Made by a program: the position numbers and the translations under genes
Virus record (IMG/VR): IMGVR_UViG_3300006928_000026
Location: 1-36,867 of that record
DNA length: 36,867 nt
Source: a virus
Reading direction: 5' to 3' (one strand)
Shown: positions 7,813-17,000 of the stretch, in pieces
How the letters are laid out: each line of letters opens with the position of its first letter
How positions within the stretch are numbered: position 1 is the first letter of the stretch
The notes under the pieces: model-generated
The model's input: the letters and a program-made list of their open reading frames with translations, nothing else
Databases searched by the model: none
Told to the model about the DNA's origin: nothing

Positions 7813-8712
7813 TTAGATATTCCCCTCCGAACCCGTAGTCCCGATTCCTACGCAGCCAGCTGCTCCATAACTGTCAATAATATTATTAACAAAAACGCTA
7901 GTGCCTTGAGTTGCGCCTTGAGTTACATTCACGCTCTGCTTAATATAATCTCCAATCGCAGAAGCTAAGTTTCTTTGCCTTAATAAACCAGAGCACGTAA
8001 AATTCTCCACTACTACTTCTGCATCATTTTTTAAATCTACTGATATTCTCGCAGTATTTCCATCAATAGGCAGATACCCTATAGGGTTATCGGTCTCAAA
8101 ATTCATATTAACTGTTTTAGGCCCAAAAGAAACAGCGCTTGGCTTTGTCTCATTCATGAGATAAACAGGCTTAACTTCCGCTACATAATTATATGTTCCT
8201 GCTACAAATTCTTCTGGCTGAGCTGCTACACCAGAGGTTGTAGAATCTTCTATTGGTATGTAATGAGTTACATTAACGTTTCTTGAGTTTAAAACTTGAG
8301 TCCCGGCAATAGCTGCTTCATTAGTAGGCGAAAACACTCCACTTAATTGATCAAAAAAAGTAACAGTAGCATTTGCTATAGCAGGGGAGTTTGGATTAAA
8401 ATTTACTGAATAAGATGTTAGGTACCCACTATCAAAAGTTAAGCCTCCGAAATTCCCTGAGAGCACTTGACTTTCTTTTATGGGTATCTCTCCTTGGCCA
8501 GTAATAAAGGATTTGAAGTAATCTCTACCTGTCAGGTAATAGTTGAATGAGAGCTGGCCGCCTATTCCATTAGATGCTGAATAATCATTAGTGTTTCTTT
8601 GCCTTATGGTATAATTAGGCTGTATGCTTGTGCCGAGAGACAGATTAGCATCGGAAGCTAGAATTTCGTTTCCATTAACTTGTAGTTTTGCGTTAGAGGC
8701 AGTATAAAACAC
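7813..8712 (-). CDS. Tail-tube-like paralogue C (299 aa)
   Basis: The 299-aa product starts with GTG, one base after the stop of the preceding gene (TAATGTG); an overlapping ATG is in another frame and gives no product. It keeps the layout of the two main tube proteins further right. That layout is an N-terminal LSLGTSIQPNYTIRQRN segment, GGQLSFNYYL (about 50-60), a central GYLTSYSVNF (about 100), and a C-terminal half with NFTCSGLLRQRNLAS. Sequence similarity is low, so the relationship is inferred from shared pattern, especially the L-SYS motif. It sits between another tube-like gene and the IPT gene. A role as tube-tip or distal-tail ring protein is plausible but unproven. Confidence 0.65.
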   Translation of the reverse strand: MFYTASNAKLQVNGNEILASDANLSLGTSIQPNYTIRQRNTNDYSASNGIGGQLSFNYYLTGRDYFKSFITGQGEIPIKESQVLSGNFGGLTFDSGYLTSYSVNFNPNSPAIANATVTFFDQLSGVFSPTNEAAIAGTQVLNSRNVNVTHYIPIEDSTTSGVAAQPEEFVAGTYNYVAEVKPVYLMNETKPSAVSFGPKTVNMNFETDNPIGYLPIDGNTARISVDLKNDAEVVVENFTCSGLLRQRNLASAIGDYIKQSVNVTQGATQGTSVFVNNIIDSYGAAGCVGIGTTGSEGNI

Positions 8713-8713
8713 A

Positions 8714-9652
8714 TTAATAAGCGGCGGTTAAAGTCTTTTGACTTCTTATTATATCATCTAAACCCACAGACACAGAACTACTTATTTGTTTAGCGTTTAC
8801 TACTTTTACCTTCATTCCGCTAAATGTTCCAGTGCTCCCACTACTAGCTAGCCCGGGATCGAGACCTTTTACATCTATCACGTAACTTCTCTCTATACCG
8901 GTATAAGTTAGCCCTGAATCGAAAATATCTTCTGTCACATTTATACTTTCAGAAGCTGTAGTATAATAAGTGCAAGTAGGAAACTCTTGGCCTATTTTAT
9001 AAAGAGGGTTATGGTTAAAACTTATAGAATAATCTGCACTATAAATAGTCCCCGTCTGTCTTTCTTGAGAACTAGGAGTTACTGAATCATCATAAATTAC
9101 AGTATTCATTATTGGAGGCATTTGAGTATATCTACCATGCCCTATACCAGTAACTATAGAAGCCCGCGCTCCCTCAGTTCCTACATTACCAGCTTGAGTC
9201 GTTGCATTCGCAGCAAGTCTTCCACTTACTGGTAAAAAAGTCCCACTTCCAAACAAAGTGAAAGAGGCGCTAGATGAAGAAACAGAATTGGATGTAACAT
9301 TAAAACTATAAGAATTAAGAAAACCTATGCCGCTTACTCCCGCGCAAGTTATTCTAACTCCGCTGGCGTACGAATCTGTAGAATTTTTAATACCACTAGC
9401 AAGCCCGTTAATAATGTTTCCTTGTTGCGCAAAATAAGAACCCGTAATGGTAGTAAGAAAGTTAAATGAAATATCCCCAATACGAGGCCCACTTGGAAGC
9501 TGTCCCAACGGACCCTTCCGACCCACACTATAAAGAGGAGAAATAGAGTTAGAGAAATTAATAGAGCAATCTGAAGCCATTAATACCTCTCCCTCATTCG
9601 AGGCGAGGTCCCGTACCTGAACCGCTGCTTTATCGTAAAATATTTGTGCCAT
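8714..9652 (-). CDS. Tail-tube-like paralogue B (312 aa)
   Basis: The 312-aa product begins MAQIFYDKAAVQV, after a good AAGGAAAAGG ribosome site. It shares the tube-family layout: CSINFSNSISPLYSVGRKGP (about 27-46), GDISFNFLTTI, a central GFLNSYSFNVTSNSVSSSSA (about 112), then SFNHNPLYKIGQEFPTCTYY and INVTEDIF. The last 60 residues include Gly/Ser-rich loops. The central FLNSYS motif is nearly identical to FLNSYSTEG in the larger tube protein at 28476-29747. An ATTACACT box lies 18 bases upstream of the start, in the gap after the preceding gene. It may be an alternate tube protomer or tail-tip ring. Confidence 0.68.
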   Translation of the reverse strand: MAQIFYDKAAVQVRDLASNEGEVLMASDCSINFSNSISPLYSVGRKGPLGQLPSGPRIGDISFNFLTTITGSYFAQQGNIINGLASGIKNSTDSYASGVRITCAGVSGIGFLNSYSFNVTSNSVSSSSASFTLFGSGTFLPVSGRLAANATTQAGNVGTEGARASIVTGIGHGRYTQMPPIMNTVIYDDSVTPSSQERQTGTIYSADYSISFNHNPLYKIGQEFPTCTYYTTASESINVTEDIFDSGLTYTGIERSYVIDVKGLDPGLASSGSTGTFSGMKVKVVNAKQISSSVSVGLDDIIRSQKTLTAAY

Positions 9653-9670
9653 GACCTTTTCCTTTTTTTT

Positions 9671-9678
9671 ATTACACT
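9671..9678 (-). promoter_or_regulatory. ATTACACT box before tail-tube-like paralogue B
   Basis: An exact octamer copy, reading AGTGTAAT on the minus strand, placed at the stop of the 280-aa gene and 18 bases before the next ATG. It is followed by an A-run and the AAGGAAAAGG ribosome site. Confidence 0.4.
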
Positions 9679-10519
9679 ATTTTTCCCTCAAAATGAAAGA
9701 TCTTAGGTTGAAATTCATCTTTACATTAGAGTCTACGCCCCCATTGAACGATTCTGACGTTAATAACATATTGTCAAAGTCATACCTTAATAATATATCG
9801 TGAGAATCATTTTTTTTCAAAGTTATCACTGTATTTTTGAAAACTGTTTCATCAGGACTTAACCTCATACTCTTTATCTCATAATCATCTACCTCTAATT
9901 CAAAATTAACATTCACTTCTATTGGGGTTCCAGCTATGACTCCAGTAGGCTGATCAATACCTAACGCATAAAGAGGCACTCGGGGCGTAGCTATATTTAC
10001 ATCAAAAGAGCTTACTCTATTAGTGCTAAAAGTATCTAAGTTTATCTCCATAGACCCATAACTAGTAATATTTAAGCTAGGAGACGTGGATGAAGTCTGC
10101 TCCCATGAGTCAAATTTAGCCCCTGTTCCAAAGTTTCCATAAATCACTGAATTAGTTGAAGTCTCAGGAATTTGCCCAATGCCACACTTAACTGAATAGG
10201 TTTCTAAATACCCTTCTGTGAAGTAAAACTGCTTAGCTCCATAGTCCACAACCCCACTAAAAGGGAAAGTCCCCGTAAAATTTTGCATCAAATCCCTAGA
10301 ATATCCTGCATTCGGAGGTAAAAGCTGAGTTAATATTGTACCCACCTCTAAATTAGCCTGTTGAGGACCTTGTGGGTAGTAATCTATAGCTCCTCCTATA
10401 CCTAAAGCTGTCGTAGGTTGAGCTGCTGAGCTATAAGAAGCGCTTAAAGATTGAATTCCTTGTATTCCGCTGCCGTTAATCGTGAGCTTCTCCGCTTCCC
10501 GTGTTATTCTTCCTAACAT
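9677..10519 (-). CDS. Tail-tube-like paralogue A (280 aa)
   Basis: The 280-aa product aligns by eye with the C-terminal part of the main tube proteins. VNFELEVDDYEIKSMRL matches ISLSLEAIVSDL, and FKNTVITLKK matches FDARITLKDP. ILLRYDFDNMLLTSESF matches VCNYVIKGLKLNTQSF, and NVKMNFNLRSF matches TVSLDFSTQ. Centrally it has EGYLETYSVKCGIGQIPETS (about 110-129), like FLSSYSTEGSVGGMPTVS. It lacks the long insert of the larger proteins. It is the first gene of the minus-strand operon that ends with the IPT gene and diverges from the M-like gene across a 63-base gap holding a two-way promoter. Confidence 0.7.
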   Translation of the reverse strand: MLGRITREAEKLTINGSGIQGIQSLSASYSSAAQPTTALGIGGAIDYYPQGPQQANLEVGTILTQLLPPNAGYSRDLMQNFTGTFPFSGVVDYGAKQFYFTEGYLETYSVKCGIGQIPETSTNSVIYGNFGTGAKFDSWEQTSSTSPSLNITSYGSMEINLDTFSTNRVSSFDVNIATPRVPLYALGIDQPTGVIAGTPIEVNVNFELEVDDYEIKSMRLSPDETVFKNTVITLKKNDSHDILLRYDFDNMLLTSESFNGGVDSNVKMNFNLRSFILREK

Positions 10520-10533
10520 TACCTTATCTTTAT

Positions 10534-10541
10534 TTTACACT
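10534..10541 (-). promoter_or_regulatory. TTTACACT box facing the minus-strand operon
   Basis: A 7-of-8 copy of the ATTACACT octamer, 14 bases before the start at 10519. On the minus strand it gives GTGTAAAAT, with TAAAAT as a possible -10. Together with GTGTAA at 10551-10556 it forms an inverted pair in this divergent gap. Confidence 0.4.
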
Positions 10542-10562
10542 CTTTTTTGTGTGTAATATAAT
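10534..10562 (+). promoter_or_regulatory. Sigma-70-like promoter for the tail-tip operon
   Basis: TTTACA at 10534-10539 (5 of 6 to TTGACA), a 17-base spacer and a perfect TATAAT at 10557-10562 form a near-consensus promoter. Transcription would start near 10569, about 14 bases before the ATG at 10583. The spacer also contains GTGTAA, which mirrors the TTACAC of the opposite strand. Confidence 0.65.
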
Positions 10563-10586
10563 AAATAAAGGATTAAGGAAAAATGG
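10558..10586 (+). repeat. 29-bp repeated translation-start cassette, copy 1
   Basis: This stretch runs through AATAAAGGATTAAGGAAAA to the ATG and is identical to 13993-14021, which stands before the J-like gene. It contains the AAGGA ribosome site and the start codon. It ends one base into the second codon, so the repeat covers the initiation region only and not coding sequence. Confidence 0.85.
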
Positions 10587-11164
10587 CAGATAGTATATAT
10601 AACGTACCAGAGCACAATAGCAGCAATACATATGCTAAAAATGCTATAGTTTTTACGCAAGATCCCATTCAAGCAGGTACTGGAGCCCCTAAAAACATTA
10701 AATATTATTACGCGAGGCAAGCTGTCCCAGCTTCTACAACCATCACTACAACTAGTTATTGGGGAGGGTACACCACCGCAAGCGTTACTCCGGGGCCACG
10801 GAATAAAACTCTTCCTCAGTTTATTTGGACCCCTTCTTACAATTTGTCCGTTAATCAGCAACCTAAAGTAAACTCTATTGTATTAGGCAATGGATACGAA
10901 CAAAGGATTCCAGATGGAATTTATAACAATTTAATTAGACTAGACCTGTCTTTTGACATGAGGACTGAGCTTGAAGCTCGAGCAATAGCTCATTTTCTTC
11001 GCGCAAGAAAAGGTTCGGGCAGTTTTGCTGTCCAATATCTTCCAGAAATTTATCTAGACACTGCAAATTACGTTAAAAGGTTTTATTGCCCAACGTTTAA
11101 TACCAGTTTTGCATTTCATGACAATTATACAATTAAAGCTACTTTCGTAGAGACTAATAACTAA
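10583..11164 (+). CDS. Minor tail protein, lambda M-like, with N-terminal carbohydrate-binding-like module
   Basis: Residues about 75-193 match the lambda gpM family (Phage_min_tail): FIWTPSYNLSVNQQPKVNSI, LGNGYEQRIPDG, then a helix EARAIAHFLRARKGSGSF and a C-terminal beta strand TIKATFVE. gpM joins the tail tip to the tube. The usual family length is about 110 aa; the extra N-terminal 70 residues contain YAKNAIVF, YYYARQAVPA and SYWGGY. That is the Y..N.IV....YY.....P....YW pattern of small CBM5/12-type chitin-binding modules. The gene is first in the + strand tip operon, with a strong ribosome site. The glycan-binding reading is inference. Confidence 0.8.
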   Translation: MADSIYNVPEHNSSNTYAKNAIVFTQDPIQAGTGAPKNIKYYYARQAVPASTTITTTSYWGGYTTASVTPGPRNKTLPQFIWTPSYNLSVNQQPKVNSIVLGNGYEQRIPDGIYNNLIRLDLSFDMRTELEARAIAHFLRARKGSGSFAVQYLPEIYLDTANYVKRFYCPTFNTSFAFHDNYTIKATFVETNN

Positions 11165-11165
11165 A

Positions 11166-12488
11166 ATGCCCGATTTTGACAATCCTACCCCTGCTCAATT
11201 ACAAAGCTCTATAAAATCTTTAAATTTTGAGCTATCTAACCTTGAACCCTCATCTATGGTCACCTTGTTTGAGATTGATGTATCAGACTTAATGAGAGAC
11301 AAAGATATAAATATTCAAAGCGATGCCAAACATTTAGGTTTAGATGAAAATACTGTCAGCGACGGAATCTTAAGGTTTCATAACAATATTAAAGTATTTA
11401 ATTCTTATGTCGTATGGCAAGGTAAAACCTATGTTCCCGCCCCGATCCAAGCAGAGGGTTTTGAATCAAGCAGTAGAGGGACTTTGCCTCAACCTACTCT
11501 TTCTATTAGTAGCCAGTCTGAAACAGGGAACGATCAATTAGCTCTTTTAAAATATGAAATTAGAAAAATAGGAGACCTTATTGGAGCTAAGGTAACTAGA
11601 AAAAGAACCTTCGCCAAATACTTAGACTCGGTAAATTTTGGACGTAATGCTGAAGCAAAAATTGGTCGCAACAGCAATATGCTGCCAGATGGGTATGAGC
11701 CTGATCCTTTTGCTTATCTCCCTAGTGATGTTTATTTTATCGAAAGGAAACAATCAGAAAATAAAACAATGCTTAGTTATCAACTTTCCTCTGTTCTTGA
11801 TTTAGAAGGAACGAAGTTACCTAAACGTGTTATATTGGCTGATAAATGCGTTTGGCAATACCGAGGAATAGGATGTTGGTATCAGGCACCGTATGAGGAC
11901 GAATTTAAAGATGACCCCTCAAACAACGAGCTGAACTACCCGACTAATGTCCCCCCTCTCTTACAAAAGGCACAAGTAAAAACTTTAAAAGCTGAAGGTT
12001 TAGGACCGGACTTGATCCCGGCCAAAAAAACTTTTGTTGCCGCTGGTACAGCATGCGGGATGCTGAAGAGAGCTGCGCCTATCGCTACGGATTCCGATGA
12101 AGAGATCGATAAGGTTATTGGAACGGCCTTAAAGGCAGATAAAGGAGAATTTGGGAAGGTGAATGGTGAACCTGCCTTCCCTAGCGACGGCTATAATAAA
12201 GGAGACTTTGTTTATATTATAAAAGATGATATTAAATATTATTTTGTGTGTCGGCTAGCCAACGGCCAAACCGGCCCTGATTCTGCTATCTCTCCCCCTA
12301 ACTCTACTTACTGGGTTGCGGATGAATGCTCTAAATCTTTAACGGGATGTAGAATGAGATGGGGATCTGGATTACCAAAAAGTAAAGGGGCACAAACATT
12401 TATTGAAGGAGAAGATCAGCCCCTACGAAAAGGCAAGCTACCTTATGGAGGATTCCCCGCCGCTAAAAAAATGTCTAGGTTAAGTTAA
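11166..12488 (+). CDS. Minor tail protein, lambda L-like, with Fe-S cysteines and inserted module
   Basis: The 440-aa product has lambda gpL features: an N-terminal beta region and a C-terminal cysteine domain that binds a 4Fe-4S cluster in lambda-type tails. The four candidate ligands are Cys228 and Cys237 in CVWQYRGIGC, and Cys388 and Cys395 in CSKSLTGC, followed by RMRWG and the typical LPYGGFPA end. Between the two pairs lies an insert of about 150 aa. Its last part, GYNKGDFVYI...YYFVC....GP...YW, resembles a CBM5/12-type module and ends right at Cys388. The gene overlaps the K-like gene by one base (TAATG). Confidence 0.85.
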   Translation: MPDFDNPTPAQLQSSIKSLNFELSNLEPSSMVTLFEIDVSDLMRDKDINIQSDAKHLGLDENTVSDGILRFHNNIKVFNSYVVWQGKTYVPAPIQAEGFESSSRGTLPQPTLSISSQSETGNDQLALLKYEIRKIGDLIGAKVTRKRTFAKYLDSVNFGRNAEAKIGRNSNMLPDGYEPDPFAYLPSDVYFIERKQSENKTMLSYQLSSVLDLEGTKLPKRVILADKCVWQYRGIGCWYQAPYEDEFKDDPSNNELNYPTNVPPLLQKAQVKTLKAEGLGPDLIPAKKTFVAAGTACGMLKRAAPIATDSDEEIDKVIGTALKADKGEFGKVNGEPAFPSDGYNKGDFVYIIKDDIKYYFVCRLANGQTGPDSAISPPNSTYWVADECSKSLTGCRMRWGSGLPKSKGAQTFIEGEDQPLRKGKLPYGGFPAAKKMSRLS

Positions 12489-13228
12489 TGATTGAAGAAA
12501 ATATAAAACAAAAAATAAAACACCACGCTCTAGCAGAAAATCCTAGAGAATGTTGCGGAGTTGTAGTCTCTCAACAACCTCAATCTCTTGTATTTGAATG
12601 TAGAAATGTTTCGGACACTCCTAAAAAAACTTTCTCTTTAAGCCCGGTTGATTATTTACACGCCTCACGCAAGGGTAAAATAAAAGCTATTTATCATTCT
12701 CACCCCAATGAAAATAAAACATTTTCTAATTATGATATTTTAAACAGCCAATCCCATCAACTCGATTATGTTCTTTATAACATACCTTCTGATTCTTTTT
12801 CTTTCTTTGATTATAAAAAGAATAAAACTTTTATTTATAACAAACCTTTTAAAACGCAGACCGCAGATTGCTATTCTTTAGTGAAAGAATATTACCAAAA
12901 ATTAGATATAAATTTGTTAGACGAGCAAAATAGCAGGACTAACCCGGATTGGCATACCCAAAATCCGAATTTAATAGAGAAAATTTTTAAGTTAAATACA
13001 AGTAAAAACAAACATCTTTTCCATCAAGTGAATACAAACGAACTAAAAAAACATGACATTTTATCTTTTGAATTAGTGGAAGGGAAAGGCCCTATCCATG
13101 TGGGGGTTTACTTAGGAGATAACACCTTCACGCATCATCCAAGAGGAAAATATCCGTGTATTGAGCCTTTAAATAGAACTTACAAAAAAAGAATTCATTC
13201 TATATTTCGATATGAAAAATTTAACTAA
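12488..13228 (+). CDS. Tail assembly protein K-like: JAMM isopeptidase plus NlpC/P60 domains
   Basis: The N-terminal half is an MPN/JAMM metalloprotease fold: Glu21 in PRECCG, then HSHPNENKTFSNYD with His70, His72, Ser80 and Asp83, a complete zinc site. The C-terminal half is NlpC/P60-like: catalytic Cys128 in TADCYSLVKEYY and His204 in GPIHVGVYLGD. This two-domain build is that of lambda gpK. It is thought to process tail-tip components and/or cut peptidoglycan during infection. Both catalytic sets look intact. Its end overlaps the start of the I-like gene by 17 bases, fitting the fixed L-K-I-J order. Confidence 0.9.
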   Translation: MIEENIKQKIKHHALAENPRECCGVVVSQQPQSLVFECRNVSDTPKKTFSLSPVDYLHASRKGKIKAIYHSHPNENKTFSNYDILNSQSHQLDYVLYNIPSDSFSFFDYKKNKTFIYNKPFKTQTADCYSLVKEYYQKLDINLLDEQNSRTNPDWHTQNPNLIEKIFKLNTSKNKHLFHQVNTNELKKHDILSFELVEGKGPIHVGVYLGDNTFTHHPRGKYPCIEPLNRTYKKRIHSIFRYEKFN

Positions 13229-13964
13229 AATTACAATTCATGGAGTTTTGGCTGAGCAGTTAGGACGCTCAGAATGGAATTTGTCTGTAGATAGCGTTGG
13301 AGATGCCGTAAGAGGAATCGAGTGTAACACAAAAAATTTTTTCCGGCAGTTATTGGAAAACGACAAACAAAATATTAAATACAGAGTTTTAATAAATGAC
13401 CAAGATTTTGCAATTGAAGAAGGTAAAGATATAAATAGTGAGGAAGGGCTAATGTCTTCAGAACTGGTTATGAAAAAACAAGGTATTAAAACTATAGATA
13501 TAGTACCGGTTATTGAAGGCGCAGGAGACTGGATTACTATTATAGCAGGAGTTTTTTTAGTGGCTAGCGGGTTAGGAGCATTCGGGGCCGGAGGTTTGCT
13601 AGGCGCTTTAGGTGGAGGCGCTATGGCTCAAAGCGCCTTGATACTTGGAGGTATAGGATTAATTGCAGCCGGGGTGACAAACCTTTTAACAGAAATGCCT
13701 AAGTTTGGAGACTTTAGAGAAATTGAAGGAGGGGGAGCTAAGTCTTATCTTTTTAATGGTCCTGAAAACACAGTTAGAGAAGGCGGCCCTGTGTTTGTAG
13801 GGTATGGAAGGCTTTTAGTCGGAAGTCACGTTATCCAAAGCTCTGCTGATGTTGTAGATATTGACGCCGAAATTAAAAAACCAAGCTCTAAATGGGGAGA
13901 AACTAAGTACGGGTTAAAATATAATATACCTAATCAAATAGACACATCTAGCTGGAATGGCTAA
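13212..13964 (+). CDS. Tail assembly protein, lambda I-like
   Basis: The 250-aa product has the gpI layout. First comes an N-terminal ubiquitin-like beta domain (TKITIHGVLAEQLG ... DAVRGIECN) ending with IDIVPVIEGAG. Next is a glycine/alanine-rich hydrophobic hairpin of about residues 106-155, then a C-terminal segment with FNGPENTVREGGPVFVGYGR, typical of gpI and TipI proteins. In lambda, gpI acts in tail-tip assembly with J and K and can be trimmed by K. The hydrophobic part looks membrane-active. It overlaps the K-like gene and lies 53 bases before the J-like gene. Confidence 0.85.
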   Translation: MKNLTKITIHGVLAEQLGRSEWNLSVDSVGDAVRGIECNTKNFFRQLLENDKQNIKYRVLINDQDFAIEEGKDINSEEGLMSSELVMKKQGIKTIDIVPVIEGAGDWITIIAGVFLVASGLGAFGAGGLLGALGGGAMAQSALILGGIGLIAAGVTNLLTEMPKFGDFREIEGGGAKSYLFNGPENTVREGGPVFVGYGRLLVGSHVIQSSADVVDIDAEIKKPSSKWGETKYGLKYNIPNQIDTSSWNG

Positions 13965-13976
13965 GGATTAAATAAA

Positions 13977-14003
13977 ATGGGTAAGAAAAAACATAATAAA
14001 TAA
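13977..14003 (+). other. 8-codon micro-ORF before the J-like gene
   Basis: An ATG at 13977 opens MGKKKHNK and stops at TAA 14001-14003, 14 bases before the J-like start. It is preceded by AAGGATTAAATAAA, a near copy of the AAGGATTAAGGAAAA that precedes the true start, and its first codons echo the MGEKK start. It is more likely a decayed duplicate of the start region than a working leader peptide. Confidence 0.4.
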
Positions 14004-14021
14004 AGGATTAAGGAAAAATGG
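13993..14021 (+). repeat. 29-bp repeated translation-start cassette, copy 2
   Basis: Identical to 10558-10586 and placed the same way over the ribosome site and ATG, here in front of the J-like gene. The bases immediately outside on both sides differ between the copies, so the match stops exactly at 29. Confidence 0.85.
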
Positions 14022-17000
14022 GAGAAAAAAAAGGAAGACCGCAAATAGTAGATATAGCAGCGGTAAGAAAATATGTTGGCTCAGAAGATGTAGCTAACAA
14101 AGGCCCTCAGTATGTTGTATCTCGTTCTTATTCAGAGGTAGTAGACCTTATTTCAGAAGGAACTATAGAGGGGCTAGCCAGCGGTAAATATACTTATAAA
14201 TATGATCCATCTAATGCAACAGGATGGAAACAGGTTAATTTTGATGTATATACGGCCACAGGAACCAACGCATCAGACACGGTCATGAGTGAGGAATTAG
14301 GGTTTTTAAGGTCCGTCTATTGGAACGAAGTTCCTTTAGTTGATAAAGATGGATATTATAATTTTCCTTCTATTAACATTAATTATGTTAAAGGAAATCC
14401 TCTAGGGGACGTCCCTAAACTTGGAGCCGATTTACCCGGATACGGAGATCTTGATTCCAATGAACAACTCGACCTTTCAATAACTAGAGCGGTGGGAGAG
14501 AGACTTTACGGACCAGAAGTAAAAGGAGGAGACGCTAGCCCAACCTCTACAAAACACGCCGTATTAAAAGGCGATATAGATAAATATGCTAAAACGTACA
14601 CTATCCTGAACAAGGAGTGCTCCTCTATTCAAGTTAATATAAAAGTTGCAGCCCTTCTTGAAAATATTATGGCGGGGCCGAAGACCTATAAAAAATCAAA
14701 ATACCTCCGGGCTTGCGCAAAAGCCTCCACTGGATACGGAGATACAAAAGCAAGAACTGTGGAGTACAGTATTTATTATCAACCTATGTTTGACACTAAG
14801 TTCTCTAATGAAACTCAGACTAACCTTAACAAAAGCACACTTTCTTCTTATAAATGGACTCTCGCTAAAAAAGAAACAATAACTGGTAAAATAGACGAAC
14901 CTTATATTCGAACCACGCCTATTGATGTGTCACAAGCAGGGTTTATGGATAAAGAGGGATTTGAGGGTTGGAGGATAAGAATAGTTAGGACAACTCCGGA
15001 ATCCTTGACTTCATTTTTAAGAAATCAGACTTTTGTAGACTCTCTTGTAGAGGTATACGGAACTAAACTGATCTATCCTTATTCTTCTATGGTTTATAGC
15101 CTCTTTGATGCTCGGAATTTTCAAAGAATGCCTCATCGAGCCTATGACACTAAACTCATGAAAGTTAAAGTGCCTAATAACTATAATCCTATTTTAAAAA
15201 GCTATGGCAAAAGTGACGGGGCTGGAGCTCTTAAAGAAAACTGTACTCTTACAGAAGAAAATGCGGGCGCTTCTAATTACAAAATAACCACATGGGTGCG
15301 CTCCACTGTCGACCCTAAAGACTCTGTATGGGATGGGGAATTCAAAAAAAATGAGAATGGAGAGTACGTAGAACAATGGACTGATAATCCAGCTTGGTGT
15401 TTTTATGACTTGCTAACTAACCCGCGTTATGGCCTCGGTGAATATATAAATTCTTCAAATATTGATAAGTGGGCTTTATATGAAATAGCTCAATATTGCG
15501 ACGAGTTAGTTGATGACACTTATGGTGGATTTGAACCTAGGTTCACTATTAACTATATTATTACATCCCGGGAAGAAGCTTTTAAAGTCGTCAATGATTT
15601 AGCTTCAGTATTTAGGGGTTTAGCTTATTATGCTAATGGTAGTATTTTTTCCGCTCAAGATAAATATAAATTACCAGTTTATCAATTCAACAACTCTAAT
15701 GTCGTTGATGGCAATTTCACTTATTCTAGTTCGTCAAAAAAAGCCAGACATACTGTAGCTATAGTTCGTTATAACGATAAGAAAAATTCTTTTCAACCAG
15801 CTATTGAATACGTAGAAAATGAGGAAGCTGTTAGAAGATACGGTATAAGAGAAATACAAACAACAGCTTTAGGTTGCACAAGTAGAGGGCAAGCAAGGCG
15901 ATTCGCCAAGTGGATATTAGCTAGTGAAGCTGAAGAGACAGAGACAGTTTCATTTACAGCTGGGTTAGAGGCCAGTTATTTGCGCCCGGGAGACGTCATA
16001 CAGATTTACGATAATAACATTAGCCCTTTAAAATACAGCGGAAGAACTAATATAGTTCGCCCTTTAACTATCAACAAAAGTAGAGCTTTAGCTTATGACT
16101 TTGAGGGAAGCAATAACGTTAACAGTATAGTCTTAGATCAATCTTTAAATTTTTCAGCAGATAAAATATACGAGCTTTCACTTTTAACTCCCACTTATGA
16201 TTACGCATCTAGCAGTTCTAACTCAAGTCAAGAACAAGACGGCGTGAGAAGAAGCCATATACAAAAACTTTACTTTAATGGTTCTGATACCAACTCACTT
16301 TCCGGTACCGATGGAGCGTACAGATCTGACACCATCATCACCGGAGCCCCTGTCTGTACTCAAATCTTTTTTAATAGCGGGTTGGGCATTAAAACTGACG
16401 GAACTGTAGGAGTATTGGACAGCAATTATAGTAACCAAACCGGAAACCAACTTGATTTTAAAAATTATGTCATTACGGGCTATACTAATAATAATGTAAG
16501 TCCTTATGTAGCTGGGGAGGACTCTATTTCTGTCGCTTATTCTGGAGGTTGTTTTTCGGGAGAAAATTTAATATGGAGCGTTGAGCCGGCTGATAAAGAT
16601 GATCCCGATTATATAGATGGAAATTATTTAAATTATAAAGTTGTCAACGCTAAAGAAGAAGCAAACGGATCTAATTCTATTGCTGCGCTTTTGTACTCGA
16701 CGGGCAAATATGACAAAGTAGACAGCGTAAACACTTCACTGTCAGACGTAGACAGTGCTTCGGGGTTTTTCCCTGTCCGAGATATAGTAGGTTTTAATAA
16801 TCTAGACATAGATGGCTGGACTGAAGCTTACCCTGAACAAGATTATGTGCCTTCTGCCGGTGGCGACCAAGGAGAATACACCAATAAAAATCTTCTAACC
16901 GTAACCGCGGATCATCCTTTTCAGTATGACGGAACGTCTTCTTCCGAAAATAGAAATGTTTTGAGCATGTTGATAGATTTTTCTACAGCAAGATTTAAAT

